From positions 1-47,551 of the forward strand of contig JAEWRF010000116.1 of NCBI GenBank assembly GCA_023460155.1: 47,551 bases of DNA, written 5' to 3'. Origin of the DNA: Bacillota bacterium (lineage in GTDB: Bacteria > Bacillota > Clostridia > Oscillospirales > Acutalibacteraceae). Positions 24,106 to 32,439 of this stretch are shown here, in pieces; the first letter of the stretch is position 1; the number at the start of each line of letters is the position of its first letter. The notes beneath the pieces are model-generated. The model saw only the letters and a list, made by a program, of their open reading frames with translations, had not been told where the DNA came from and ran no database searches. The position numbers and the translations under genes are program-made.

Positions 24106-25874
24106 TATTCGAATTCTGAAATCGTGTTTTTCATGATGCAAAGGCCCTCCGCATCCATGCGGCCCGTCAGCCGGATGGATTTCGCCAGTTCGCAGTAAGC
24201 CAGCTTTGCGCAGCCGGACCGGTAGTACAGCTTTCCCAAGCGGAGGAAGGCATCTGGATCCTCCAGCCTGCCAAGGAGCTCCAGCGCCGTGTGGAATTCC
24301 CTGCAGCACCCGGCCTGAAGCAGCACCTTCAGCAGGCCGAACAGCGCTTCCCGGTACTCCGGGGAACGGTTTTCTTTCTCCTTCGGAACGATTTCGTGTC
24401 CGGACAGGAGGCAAAAAAAGTCCTCCAGCGCCATCCGATAAGGCCCATCCGCTTCCGAAAGGGAGTCGGAAGCGTCCCGTTGCAAAAAGCACCGGCAGAG
24501 ACTCCGGAAAAAGGCCGAACGGCTGGAAAACTCCCCGCCCCTCGCTTTTTGGAAGCAGAGAAGCGCCGGGCGGAACTTTCCCAGACTGAAAAGGCATACC
24601 CCTTGCCGGTAGGCTGCCTCAGCGGGCACCGTACTTTGCTTCTCCAGAAGCTGGGCAAGCTGCAAAGCCTCCCGAAAACACCGCCGGTCATAAAAAAGAT
24701 CGGAGAGCATGCGGAGGCTCTCCGCGCTCCGCCCCGAAAGGCTTATGAGAGCTGTTTTTATTTTCCGCGGCTCCGTTCCGCACTGCAGCAGAAGATCAGC
24801 CGTAAGGTTCATAGCCTCCCGATACAGGGGGTAAAGGTGAAGCGCTTTCCGGCAGTGCCGGAGAGCACAATCCGTGTCGCCGAGACGCGCGCAGAGGCAA
24901 GCAAGCTCATACTGCGGCCGGAACGTCCCCACGCCCGCCATCCCGCCGCGCTCCGATTCTCCCATTCGGAGACATCTCCGATAGGAACGGATCGCCGCCT
25001 CCCATTTTTTTCTGCGCTGCAGCGAACCGGCGCGCAGAAATTCCAGGTCCGTATGGTCCGGGTAGCAGCGCAGTCCAAAGGAAACCGTGCGGTCCAGCTC
25101 CGCAAAGCGGCGGAGCCGGTCGCAGCAGACGACCGCCCGGGTAAAAAGCATCGGCCCAAAGCTTCCTCCCGGTTCGAAATTCTGAAAGCTGCGCCTGTAA
25201 TACTCCATTGCCCTTTCGGCATTCCCCTGTGCAAGATATTCATTCCCCAGATTGAACAGGCAGAACGCGCTGTCCGGGGCGTCGGCAAGCTCCTTTTCCA
25301 GCAGCGCGATATTCCGGCGGTGCTTTTCCTTCTTTTCCATTTCCCTGCGAAGATATCCGTAATGCGAAAACCGCACCTCCGACGCGCAGACCCGGCCGGA
25401 CCCGGCTCCTTCCGCGCCGGGGTGCAGCTGCTCGTGAATTCGTCCGGTATAATGGTAGCCCCGCCCGTTGCGGATCAGCCGGATATTCCAGTTGATCAGC
25501 GCGCTGCACAGGTCGGGGGTCTCTCCGGAATAGCAGAGCGTCCGGCAGCAGTATACGTCCGTGTCCGCCGGGGCGTGCTCCGCAAGCTGCCGCAGCGCCT
25601 CCCGGTCCTCCGGTTCCAGCCGGTCGTCCGCGTCCATAATAAGGATCCAGTCCCCCGACGCTTTGGAAAGCGAGAAGTTCCGCGCCTCAGAAAAGCTGTC
25701 GTTCCACGGGGCCGCGTACACCTTCGCCCCAAACCGTTTTGCAATTTCCGGGGTTGCATCCGCGGAACCCGTATCGGCCACAATAATCTCATCCGCGATG
25801 TCCCCGACGCTGCCGAGACACTCCGCAAGATTTTCCTCCTCGTTTTTTACGATCATGCAAAGGCTGACCGTCAT
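24105..25874 (-). CDS. Family 2 glycosyltransferase with C-terminal TPR repeats
   Basis: The 589-residue protein starts MTVSLCMIVKNEEENLAECL, the GT2 fold of the SunS-like type, with DEIIVADTGSADATPEIA and the nucleotide-sugar/metal DxD motif LIMDADDRL (about residue 90). Helical TPR-like repeats follow from about residue 195 (FCLFNLGNEYLAQGNAERAMEYYRRS; AIRSYRRCLRM; CALRHCRKALHLYP). Such proteins transfer sugars to peptides, proteins or cell-surface polymers, and the acceptor here is unknown. No membrane segment is evident. The ATG at 25874 has GGAGGG 7 nt upstream. It stands alone on the minus strand, and the plus-strand reading opposite it is antisense. Confidence 0.85.
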   Translation of the reverse strand: MTVSLCMIVKNEEENLAECLGSVGDIADEIIVADTGSADATPEIAKRFGAKVYAAPWNDSFSEARNFSLSKASGDWILIMDADDRLEPEDREALRQLAEHAPADTDVYCCRTLCYSGETPDLCSALINWNIRLIRNGRGYHYTGRIHEQLHPGAEGAGSGRVCASEVRFSHYGYLRREMEKKEKHRRNIALLEKELADAPDSAFCLFNLGNEYLAQGNAERAMEYYRRSFQNFEPGGSFGPMLFTRAVVCCDRLRRFAELDRTVSFGLRCYPDHTDLEFLRAGSLQRRKKWEAAIRSYRRCLRMGESERGGMAGVGTFRPQYELACLCARLGDTDCALRHCRKALHLYPLYREAMNLTADLLLQCGTEPRKIKTALISLSGRSAESLRMLSDLFYDRRCFREALQLAQLLEKQSTVPAEAAYRQGVCLFSLGKFRPALLCFQKARGGEFSSRSAFFRSLCRCFLQRDASDSLSEADGPYRMALEDFFCLLSGHEIVPKEKENRSPEYREALFGLLKVLLQAGCCREFHTALELLGRLEDPDAFLRLGKLYYRSGCAKLAYCELAKSIRLTGRMDAEGLCIMKNTISEFE

Positions 25875-26077
25875 TCCGGTTCCCTCCGTTCCGGGAACGG
25901 TTCCCCGCAGCAATCAGCGGGAAGCCGCCCGTAACGGTATATGCCGGCTGCGGGAAATCGGCTCCCGAACTGACCGATTTTCTCATAATTTCCGCCAGTT
26001 GCTTCAAATCCGCCGCCGGAGGTGTCATGATGTGAGCCTTTTCTGTTTTAGACTGCAAAAGTTTAAACAAATTTTCC

Positions 26078-26105
26078 TTGACTTAACGGTATTTATGGAT
26101 ATAAT
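26078..26105 (+). promoter_or_regulatory. Sigma-A promoter of the polyamine operon
   Basis: TTGACT (26078-26083), 16 nt, TATAAT (26100-26105). It leaves a leader of about 180 nt before speD. Confidence 0.75.
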
Positions 26106-26202
26106 ATAAATTGATTTTTTAACCGTATAAAACAGAGAAGCGCAGTGAATTCGGAAGATTTCAGAAGATTTTTCGGATGTAAGTTGAATTATCGGCCGAA
26201 AA

Positions 26203-26226
26203 TTCAGGATTTTCCTGAACTTTTTT
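26203..26226 (+). terminator. Terminator-like hairpin in the speD leader
   Basis: TTCAGG-ATTTT-CCTGAA is a 6-bp stem followed by C and six T residues, inside the leader. It could act as an attenuator. The stem is short, so this is tentative. Confidence 0.35.
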
Positions 26227-26293
26227 GAGAAAATTTAGATTCTTTGCGATCGTTGTTAAAAACAGGCAGGTTTGATTTTATGGGGAAGGTCGG

Positions 26294-27127
26294 ATGTCAG
26301 GGTTGGAAAACAAGCTGAAGCTTTACGGCTTCAACAATCTCACAAAATCTCTCAGCTTCAACATCTACGACGTCTGCTACGCCAAAAGTGAGCGGGAGCA
26401 GCGGGATTACATCGCCTACATTGACGAGCAGTACAACTCGGAGCGCCTGACAGACATACTTTGCCACGTGACGGAAATGATCGGCGCGCAGGTTCTGAAC
26501 ATCAGCAAGCAGGATTACGACCCGCAGGGCGCGAGCGTCGCGTTCCTGATTGCCGAGCAGGATTTTCCTCCGGACCGCATCGACCGCTCGTGCAACCTCG
26601 GCCGCATCGGCGAAGGGCAGGAGATTGTGGCACATCTGAACAAGAGCCACGTCACCGTGCACACCTACCCCGAATATCATCCGGACAACGCCATCGCCAC
26701 CTTCCGGGTGGATATCGACATTGCCACCTGCGGTCAGATCACGCCGCTCGATACGCTCAACTACCTGATCGGCAGCTTCGATTCCGACATTATTACGGCT
26801 GATTACCGCGTGAGGGGCTTTACGCGGGATTTCAGCGGGAAAAAGCTGTTCATCGACCACAATATTACGTCGATTCAGGATTACATCGACGCGAAGACGC
26901 TGCAGAAATACGATGCGATCGACATCAACGTCTATCAGGCAAACCTGTTCCACACGAAGCTGCTCATCAAAGAGATTGATCTGCAGAACTACCTGTTCAA
27001 TACCGACGCATACGAACTGCCGCCCCAGCGGCGGCTGACCATTACGGAAAACCTGAGACGGGAAATGATCGAAATTTTCAGCGGCGCGAACGTATACGCC
27101 CCCGCCGGTGAAGGGAGTAAGAATTGA
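26294..27127 (+). CDS. speD: S-adenosylmethionine decarboxylase proenzyme
   Basis: The 277-residue protein is of the large bacterial (E. coli-like) class. It cleaves itself to form a pyruvoyl cofactor: the processing site is visible as LNKSHVTVHTYPEYHPDN, where the Ser of KSHVTVHTYPE becomes pyruvate. Further family blocks are NNLTKSLSFNIYDVCYAK, DIDIATCGQITPLDTLNYLIG and VRGFTRDFSGKKLFIDH. It makes decarboxylated SAM, the aminopropyl donor for SpeE. A purine-rich GGGGAAGG lies just before the ATG. It is first in the operon, and its stop overlaps the TTG start of the arginine-decarboxylase-type gene. Confidence 0.95.
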   Translation: MSGLENKLKLYGFNNLTKSLSFNIYDVCYAKSEREQRDYIAYIDEQYNSERLTDILCHVTEMIGAQVLNISKQDYDPQGASVAFLIAEQDFPPDRIDRSCNLGRIGEGQEIVAHLNKSHVTVHTYPEYHPDNAIATFRVDIDIATCGQITPLDTLNYLIGSFDSDIITADYRVRGFTRDFSGKKLFIDHNITSIQDYIDAKTLQKYDAIDINVYQANLFHTKLLIKEIDLQNYLFNTDAYELPPQRRLTITENLRREMIEIFSGANVYAPAGEGSKN

Positions 27128-28578
27128 AGCTTTCACAGGAATCCGCGCCTCTGCTCGAAGCGCTGAACCGGTTTAAATCCATGCGCATCGTCCCGTTCGA
27201 TGTTCCGGGGCACAAGCGCGGCCGGGGAAACCCGGAGCTGACCGCGTTTCTCGGGGAAAAATGCCTGACGGTGGACGTCAACTCGATGAAGCCGCTCGAT
27301 AACCTCTGCCATCCGGTCTCCGTGATTCGGGAAGCGGAGGAGCTGGCTGCCGACGCGTTCGGCGCCGCGCACGCCTGTTTCATGGTCAATGGGACAACCT
27401 CTGCCGTGCAGGGGATGGTGATGTCCGCCTGCAAGAAGGGCGAAAAGATCATCATGCCGCGCAACGTGCACCGCAGCGCCATCAGCGCCCTGATTCTCTG
27501 CGGCGCGGTGCCGGTGTACGTCAACCCGGGCACCAACGCGGAGCTCGGCATTTCGCTTGGAATGTCCGTCTCCGACGTGGAAAAAGCCATTCTGGAAAAT
27601 CCGGATGCAAAGGCCGTTTTCGTCAACAACCCGACCTATTACGGCATCTGCTCCGACCTCGGCGCCATTACGGAGCTGGCGCACCGGCACGGCATGCTGG
27701 TGCTGGCCGATGAGGCGCACGGCACGCATTTCTATTTCGGCGAGGGCCTGCCCGTTTCCGCCATGGCGGCGGGCGCGGACATGGCCGCCGTCAGCATGCA
27801 CAAGTCGGGCGGGTCGCTCACCCAAAGTTCCCTGCTTCTGACCGGAGAACGGGTGGATGAGGGTCATGTCCGCCAGATTATTGATTTGACCCAGACGACC
27901 AGCGGCTCCTATCTGCTGATGTCATCGCTGGACATTTCCCGCCGGAACCTTGCTCTGCGCGGGAAGGAAACCTTCCGCCGGGTAACGGAAACGGCGGAAT
28001 ACATTCGGGGGGAGATCAACCGAATCGGCGGTTATTATGCCTTTTCCAAAGAGCTGATCAACGGCGACACCGTCGCCGATTTCGACGTGACAAAGCTCTC
28101 GGTGCATACGCTTGACATCGGCCTCGCCGGAATCGAGGTCTACGACCTGCTGCGCGACGAATACGACATCCAGATCGAATTCGGCGATATCGGGAACATC
28201 CTCGCCTACATTTCGATGGGCGACCGGCTTCTGGATTCGGAGCGCCTTGTTGCGGCGCTTTCGGAGATCCGGCGGCGCTACGAGCGCAGCGACAAAGCCG
28301 GAATGCTCTCGCAGGAATACATACCGCCCTGCGTCGTTCTGCCGCCGCAGGAAGCGTTTTACGCCGACAAGGTACCGGTTCCCGTGGAGGAAAGCGCCGG
28401 GCGGATCAGCGGCGAAGCGGTTATGTGCTACCCGCCGGGGATCCCGGTGATTGCCCCGGGGGAAAAGATTACCCCGGCGGTCGTCGAGTATATCCGGTAC
28501 GCAAAAATGAAGGGGTGTTCCATGACCGGCGCCCGTGACACAAAGCTGGAACGCATCGAAGTTCTCAGTAACCGCTAA
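27124..28578 (+). CDS. speA: Orn/Lys/Arg decarboxylase, probably arginine decarboxylase
   Basis: The 484-residue fold-type I PLP enzyme begins with the IVPFDVPGHKRGRG block and includes VNGTTSAVQGMVMS, LADEAHGTHFYFGE and the PLP-lysine segment SMHKSGGSLTQSSLLL. Length and sequence style match Bacillus SpeA (about 490 residues), which makes agmatine from arginine. Lysine or ornithine as substrate cannot be excluded from sequence alone. It starts with TTG at 27124, overlapping the speD stop (TTGA), with GGGAG upstream, so the two genes look translationally coupled. No agmatinase or agmatine deiminase gene is present in this cluster. Confidence 0.9.
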   Translation: MKLSQESAPLLEALNRFKSMRIVPFDVPGHKRGRGNPELTAFLGEKCLTVDVNSMKPLDNLCHPVSVIREAEELAADAFGAAHACFMVNGTTSAVQGMVMSACKKGEKIIMPRNVHRSAISALILCGAVPVYVNPGTNAELGISLGMSVSDVEKAILENPDAKAVFVNNPTYYGICSDLGAITELAHRHGMLVLADEAHGTHFYFGEGLPVSAMAAGADMAAVSMHKSGGSLTQSSLLLTGERVDEGHVRQIIDLTQTTSGSYLLMSSLDISRRNLALRGKETFRRVTETAEYIRGEINRIGGYYAFSKELINGDTVADFDVTKLSVHTLDIGLAGIEVYDLLRDEYDIQIEFGDIGNILAYISMGDRLLDSERLVAALSEIRRRYERSDKAGMLSQEYIPPCVVLPPQEAFYADKVPVPVEESAGRISGEAVMCYPPGIPVIAPGEKITPAVVEYIRYAKMKGCSMTGARDTKLERIEVLSNR

Positions 28579-28595
28579 AAAGGAGTTCGGATAGA

Positions 28596-29447
28596 ATGGA
28601 TCTTTGGTTTACGGAAAAGCACACGAAGAACGTGCGGTTCTCCGTCAAGGTAGACCGGCAGCTTTACTGCGGGCAGAGTGAATTCCAGCGGATCGACATC
28701 TTCGATTCCCCGGAGTTCGGGCGCTTCCTGACGCTGGACGGCTACATGATGCTGACGGAGAAGGATGAGTTTATCTATCACGAAATGATTGTCCACGTGC
28801 CGATGGCGGTGAACCCGGCGGCGAAGCGCGTACTGGTCATCGGCGGAGGGGACGGCGGCGCGGTGCGCGAGCTGACGCGCTACCCTGGAATCGAACAGAT
28901 CGACCTTGTCGAAATCGACCGGGAGGTGGTGGAGGCCTGCCGCGAATATCTGCCGCAGACGGCCTCAAAGCTGGACGACCCCCGCGTCGCCATCCGGTAT
29001 GAGGACGGCCTGAAATTTGTCCGCACCAGGAAGAACGAATATGACCTGATCATCGTCGATTCCACCGATCCGTTTGGCCCCGGCGAAGGGCTGTTCACGC
29101 GGGAATTCTACGGCAACTGCTTTAAAGCGCTCGGCCCGGAGGGTATCCTCGTCAACCAGCAGGAAAGCCCATTCTATAAGAACGACGCCCTCGCCATGCA
29201 GCGCGCGCACAAGAGGATTGTGGAGTCCTTCCCGATCAGCCGGGTGTATCAGGCGCACATTCCCACCTATTCCTCCGGACACTGGCTGTTCGGCTTCGCC
29301 TCAAAAAAATTCAGGCCCGTCGAGGATTTACAGGCGCAGGAATGGAAAAAACTCGGAATTCGGACAAAATACTACAATACGAAGCTCCATGTGGGGGCCT
29401 TTTCGCTCCCCACTTATGTGAACGATCTGCTGGAAGACGTGGAATAA
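28596..29447 (+). CDS. speE: Polyamine aminopropyltransferase (spermidine synthase)
   Basis: The 283-residue protein matches SpeE: an N-terminal beta domain (LWFTEKHTKNVRFSVKVD), DEFIYHEMIVHVP, the nucleotide-binding VLVIGGGDGGAVREL, EIDREVVEACREYLP, DLIIVDSTDPFGPGEGLFT (the catalytic Asp region) and the C-terminal TKYYNTKLHVGAFSLPTYV. It transfers the aminopropyl group from decarboxylated SAM to putrescine, or in some bacteria to agmatine. It lies 17 bp after speA with AAGGAG 10 nt upstream. Which acceptor it uses here matters because the cluster has no agmatinase. Confidence 0.95.
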   Translation: MDLWFTEKHTKNVRFSVKVDRQLYCGQSEFQRIDIFDSPEFGRFLTLDGYMMLTEKDEFIYHEMIVHVPMAVNPAAKRVLVIGGGDGGAVRELTRYPGIEQIDLVEIDREVVEACREYLPQTASKLDDPRVAIRYEDGLKFVRTRKNEYDLIIVDSTDPFGPGEGLFTREFYGNCFKALGPEGILVNQQESPFYKNDALAMQRAHKRIVESFPISRVYQAHIPTYSSGHWLFGFASKKFRPVEDLQAQEWKKLGIRTKYYNTKLHVGAFSLPTYVNDLLEDVE

Positions 29448-29494
29448 GTACAAGACGGCGCCCGTGAGGCGTTAAAATCAAGGAGGCTAACAAA

Positions 29495-30694
29495 TTGGGA
29501 AAGGCTATGATTATCGGTGCGGGTGCGGTTGCGAGCGTTGTTGCTCACAAGTGCTGCCAGAACCCGGACGTTTTTGAGGAGCTCTGCATCGCGAGCCGCA
29601 CGCTTTCAAAATGCGAAGCGCTTAAAAAGGCGCTGGACGGCGGCAAAACCAAAGTGGAAACTGCTCAGGTGGACGCCGACCATGTCGACGAGCTGGCCGC
29701 CCTGATCCGAAAAGTGAAGCCGGACATCGTCATCAACGTCGCCCTGCCGTATCAGGACCTGTCCATTATGGACGCCTGTCTTGAAACCAAGGTCGATTAT
29801 GTGGACACGGCGAACTATGAGCCGCCGGAAACCGCTCACTTTGAGTACAGCTGGCAGTGGGCTTACCGCGAGCGCTTTGAAAAGGCCGGAATCACCGCGC
29901 TGCTCGGCAGCGGCTTTGACCCCGGCGTGACCGGCGTTTACTCCGCCTATGCGCAGAAGCACTATTTCGACGAGATCCATTCCATCGACATTGTGGACGC
30001 GAACGCGGGCGACCACGGCTATCCGTTCGCGACCAATTTCAACCCCGAGATCAACATCCGTGAAGTCAGCGCGATGGGCAGCTATTTTGAGGACGGAAAA
30101 TTCATCGAAACCGAGCCGATGTCCATCAAGCGGGTGTACGACCTGCCGGAAATCGGTCCGAAGGATATTTACCTGCTGCACCACGAGGAACTGGAATCTC
30201 TCGCGCTGAATATTAAGGGTGTAAAGCGCATCCGCTTCTGGATGACCTTCTCCCAGAATTACCTGAACCATCTGAAGGCTTTGGAGGACGTCGGCATGAC
30301 GTCGATTGAGCCGATCGACTTCGAGGGTCAGAAGATCATTCCGCTGCAGTTTTTGAAGGCCGTTCTGCCCGACCCGGCCACGCTCGGCCCAAGGACCAAG
30401 GGTAAGACCAACATCGGCTGCATCTTCCAGGGCGTCAAGGACGGGAAGGAACGCACCTATTACGTCTACAACATCTGCGACCACCAGCAATGCTACGCGG
30501 AGGTCGGTTCACAGGCAGTCGCCTACACGGCGGGCGCTCCGGCGATGATCGGCGCAATGATGGTGCTGACCGGCAAATGGAAGAAGCCCGGCGTTTACAA
30601 CGTGGAAGAATTCGATCCCGATCCGTTTATGGAAGCGATGAACCGCTGCGGTCTGCCCTGGCAGGAGAGCTTTGAGCCCGCTCTGATCGACTGA
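29495..30694 (+). CDS. Carboxynorspermidine/carboxyspermidine synthase (saccharopine dehydrogenase family)
   Basis: The 399-residue protein has an N-terminal Rossmann NADP site (AMIIGAGAVASVVAHKC) and the family blocks DIVINVALPYQDLSIMDACL, VDYVDTANYEPP, LLGSGFDPGVTGVYSAYA and GYPFATNFNPEINIREV. Together these match carboxynorspermidine dehydrogenase (CASDH) rather than lysine-pathway enzymes. The known reaction condenses aspartate semialdehyde with a diamine and reduces the product to a carboxylated triamine. Related enzymes that use agmatine have been described, so the diamine is uncertain. It starts with TTG at 29495, AGGAGG 8 nt upstream. It is followed by its decarboxylase partner. Confidence 0.93.
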   Translation: MGKAMIIGAGAVASVVAHKCCQNPDVFEELCIASRTLSKCEALKKALDGGKTKVETAQVDADHVDELAALIRKVKPDIVINVALPYQDLSIMDACLETKVDYVDTANYEPPETAHFEYSWQWAYRERFEKAGITALLGSGFDPGVTGVYSAYAQKHYFDEIHSIDIVDANAGDHGYPFATNFNPEINIREVSAMGSYFEDGKFIETEPMSIKRVYDLPEIGPKDIYLLHHEELESLALNIKGVKRIRFWMTFSQNYLNHLKALEDVGMTSIEPIDFEGQKIIPLQFLKAVLPDPATLGPRTKGKTNIGCIFQGVKDGKERTYYVYNICDHQQCYAEVGSQAVAYTAGAPAMIGAMMVLTGKWKKPGVYNVEEFDPDPFMEAMNRCGLPWQESFEPALID

Positions 30695-30704
30695 GGCAGC
30701 GCGG

Positions 30705-31838
30705 ATGATGGATTTCAGCATTCCCCCTTCCCCCAGCTACGTTGTCGATGAAGCGGCACTGATCCGCAATCTGGAGATTCTCAAATCCGTTCGGGAGCAG
30801 ACCGGCTGCCGTATCCTTTTGGCGCAGAAGGCGTTCTCGATGTTCGCCGTGTACCCGCTGATCGGAAAATATCTGGACGGCGCCGCTTCCAGCTCCCTGT
30901 TCGAGGCGCGTCTCGGACGCGAGGAAATGGGCAAGGAAGTGCACATTTACGCGCCCGCGTACCGGGACGACGAGTTCGGTGAAATTCTGAGCGTTTCCGA
31001 CCACATCGTATTCAACTCGTTCGCACAGTGGGAACATTTCCGCGCCCGTGTGCAGAATTGCCCAAAGCCGATCAGCTGCGGCCTGCGCGTGAATCCAGGC
31101 TATTCCGAAATCAAGGACGAAATCTACAACCCCTGCGCACCGTTCTCTCGGCTCGGGGTTCCGTTCGACCGGTTTGAACCGGAACGCCTTTCCGGGCTGG
31201 AGGGGCTCCATTTCCACGCGCTCTGCGAACAGAATTCCGACGCGCTGGAACACACGCTACAGGCGTTTGAAAAGCATTTCGGTCCGTATCTCAAGGGCCT
31301 GAAATGGGTGAACTTCGGCGGCGGGCACCATATTACGCGGAAAGGCTACGACCTTGACACACTGATCCGCTGCATCCGGCACATTCAGGAGACTTACGGC
31401 GTGCAGGTCTATCTGGAGCCCGGCGAAGCAATTGCGCTCAATGCGGGCTATCTGGTCTGCACCGTGCTGGACGTGATGGAAAACGGCATGAATCTTGCCA
31501 TTCTTGATACCTCCGCGGAGTGCCACATGCCCGACGTGATCGAAATGCCCTACCGCCCGGAGATCATCGGCGCCGGAAAACCCGGCGAGCACCCGTGCAC
31601 CTACCGCCTCGGCGGGCCGACCTGCCTCGCGGGCGACATTGTGGGGGATTACTCCTTTCCGAAGCCCCTCCGTTCCAGTGACCGCCTCGTGTTCTGCGAC
31701 ATGGCCATCTACTCCATGGTAAAGAACAACACCTTTAACGGGGTCAACCTGCCGTCGATCGTTCTGTACCGCGAACAGGAGGGATTCCGGGTGGTGCGGG
31801 AGTTCGGCTATGAGGATTTCCGGAATCGGCTTTCCTGA
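30705..31838 (+). CDS. nspC: Carboxynorspermidine/carboxyspermidine decarboxylase
   Basis: The 377-residue PLP enzyme of alanine-racemase fold (fold type III) has PLP-binding Lys in RILLAQKAFSMFAVYP, the phosphate-binding VNFGGGHHITRKGYD, YLEPGEAIALNAGYL and the C-terminal catalytic Cys region RLGGPTCLAGDIVGDY. These match NspC, which decarboxylates carboxynorspermidine or carboxyspermidine to the free triamine. The ATG at 30705 has GAGG 8 nt upstream, and it lies 10 bp after the dehydrogenase gene. The operon ends at the terminator at 31853-31890. Confidence 0.94.
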   Translation: MMDFSIPPSPSYVVDEAALIRNLEILKSVREQTGCRILLAQKAFSMFAVYPLIGKYLDGAASSSLFEARLGREEMGKEVHIYAPAYRDDEFGEILSVSDHIVFNSFAQWEHFRARVQNCPKPISCGLRVNPGYSEIKDEIYNPCAPFSRLGVPFDRFEPERLSGLEGLHFHALCEQNSDALEHTLQAFEKHFGPYLKGLKWVNFGGGHHITRKGYDLDTLIRCIRHIQETYGVQVYLEPGEAIALNAGYLVCTVLDVMENGMNLAILDTSAECHMPDVIEMPYRPEIIGAGKPGEHPCTYRLGGPTCLAGDIVGDYSFPKPLRSSDRLVFCDMAIYSMVKNNTFNGVNLPSIVLYREQEGFRVVREFGYEDFRNRLS

Positions 31839-31852
31839 TTGAATTGACCGCG

Positions 31853-31890
31853 CAGCCCATCTCCGGTGATTCCTGAGACGGGCTGTTTTT
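31853..31890 (+). terminator. Terminator of the polyamine operon
   Basis: CAGCCC...GGGCTG with inner TCTC/GAGA pairing across one mismatch (stem about 10 bp), followed by TTTTTCTTTT. Confidence 0.85.
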
Positions 31891-31901
31891 CTTTTCGGGC
31901 G

Positions 31902-31931
31902 TTGTACAAGTCCGGAGCATCATGGTATACT
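31902..31931 (+). promoter_or_regulatory. Promoter of the PPOX-fold gene
   Basis: TTGTAC (31902-31907), 18 nt, TATACT (31926-31931). The start point, near 31938, supports a translation start at 31964. Confidence 0.6.
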
Positions 31932-31963
31932 GGAAAAAAATGAATCATAAGCAGGTGACAATT

Positions 31964-32407
31964 ATGATGAGAAATCCGGAATCCACCATCGGCAACCTGA
32001 TTGACAAGCAGGGAGTCGCCTTTATCGCTTCCGTTGACGCGGAGGGGTTTCCGAATCTGAAAGCTATGCTTCCGCCCCGTCAGCGGAACGGGATCAAGGT
32101 TTTTTACTTTACCACCAATACGTCGTCCATGCGGGTGAAGCAGTACCGGGAAAACCCGAAAGCGAGCATCTACTTCTGCGACCGGCGCTTTTTCCGGGGC
32201 GTTATGCTGACCGGCACCATGGAGGTGCTGGAAGACCCGGAGAGTAAGGAAAGCATCTGGCACGAAGGTGATACGGTGTATTACAAGCTCGGAGTAACCG
32301 ACCCAGATTATTGTGTGCTGAAGTTCACGGCGGAAAAGGGCCGGTATTATTCCGATTTTCATTCCGAGGATTTTTCCGTTCCGGAGCCGTCGGAAGATAC
32401 CCTATAA
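31964..32407 (+). CDS. Pyridoxamine 5'-phosphate oxidase family protein
   Basis: The 147-residue protein has the split-barrel flavin-binding fold: GVAFIASVDAEGFPNLKAMLPP, KVFYFTTNTSSMRVKQYRENPKASIYFCD, GVMLTGTMEVLEDPE and a C-terminal CVLKFTAEKGRYYSDF. It resembles general-stress-protein-26-type PPOX proteins, which bind FMN, F420 or heme and are often of unknown role. True PdxH activity is unlikely at this length. Two adjacent ATGs (31964, 31967) follow AGGTGA. It is a single-gene unit with its own promoter and terminator. Confidence 0.85.
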   Translation: MMRNPESTIGNLIDKQGVAFIASVDAEGFPNLKAMLPPRQRNGIKVFYFTTNTSSMRVKQYRENPKASIYFCDRRFFRGVMLTGTMEVLEDPESKESIWHEGDTVYYKLGVTDPDYCVLKFTAEKGRYYSDFHSEDFSVPEPSEDTL

Positions 32408-32439
32408 AAAAAGCAGCCGGCAAAACCGGCTGCTTTTTT
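32406..32439. terminator. Bidirectional terminator between the PPOX-fold and DUF3298 genes
   Basis: AAAAAAGCAGCCGG, loop CAAAA, CCGGCTGCTTTTTT. Terminator form on both strands between converging genes; it overlaps the DUF3298 stop. Confidence 0.92.

Noticed and set aside
21712..24597. Very long open frame (961 codons) on the minus strand opposite the GH94 gene
   Set aside because: It is antisense to a clearly conserved phosphorylase, crosses the intergenic terminator, has no ribosome site and shows no recognisable domain; such frames arise from codon bias in GC-rich DNA.
24291..25934. 547-codon plus-strand frame opposite the glycosyltransferase gene
   Set aside because: The minus strand has GT2 and TPR motifs and a good ribosome site; the plus frame has neither.
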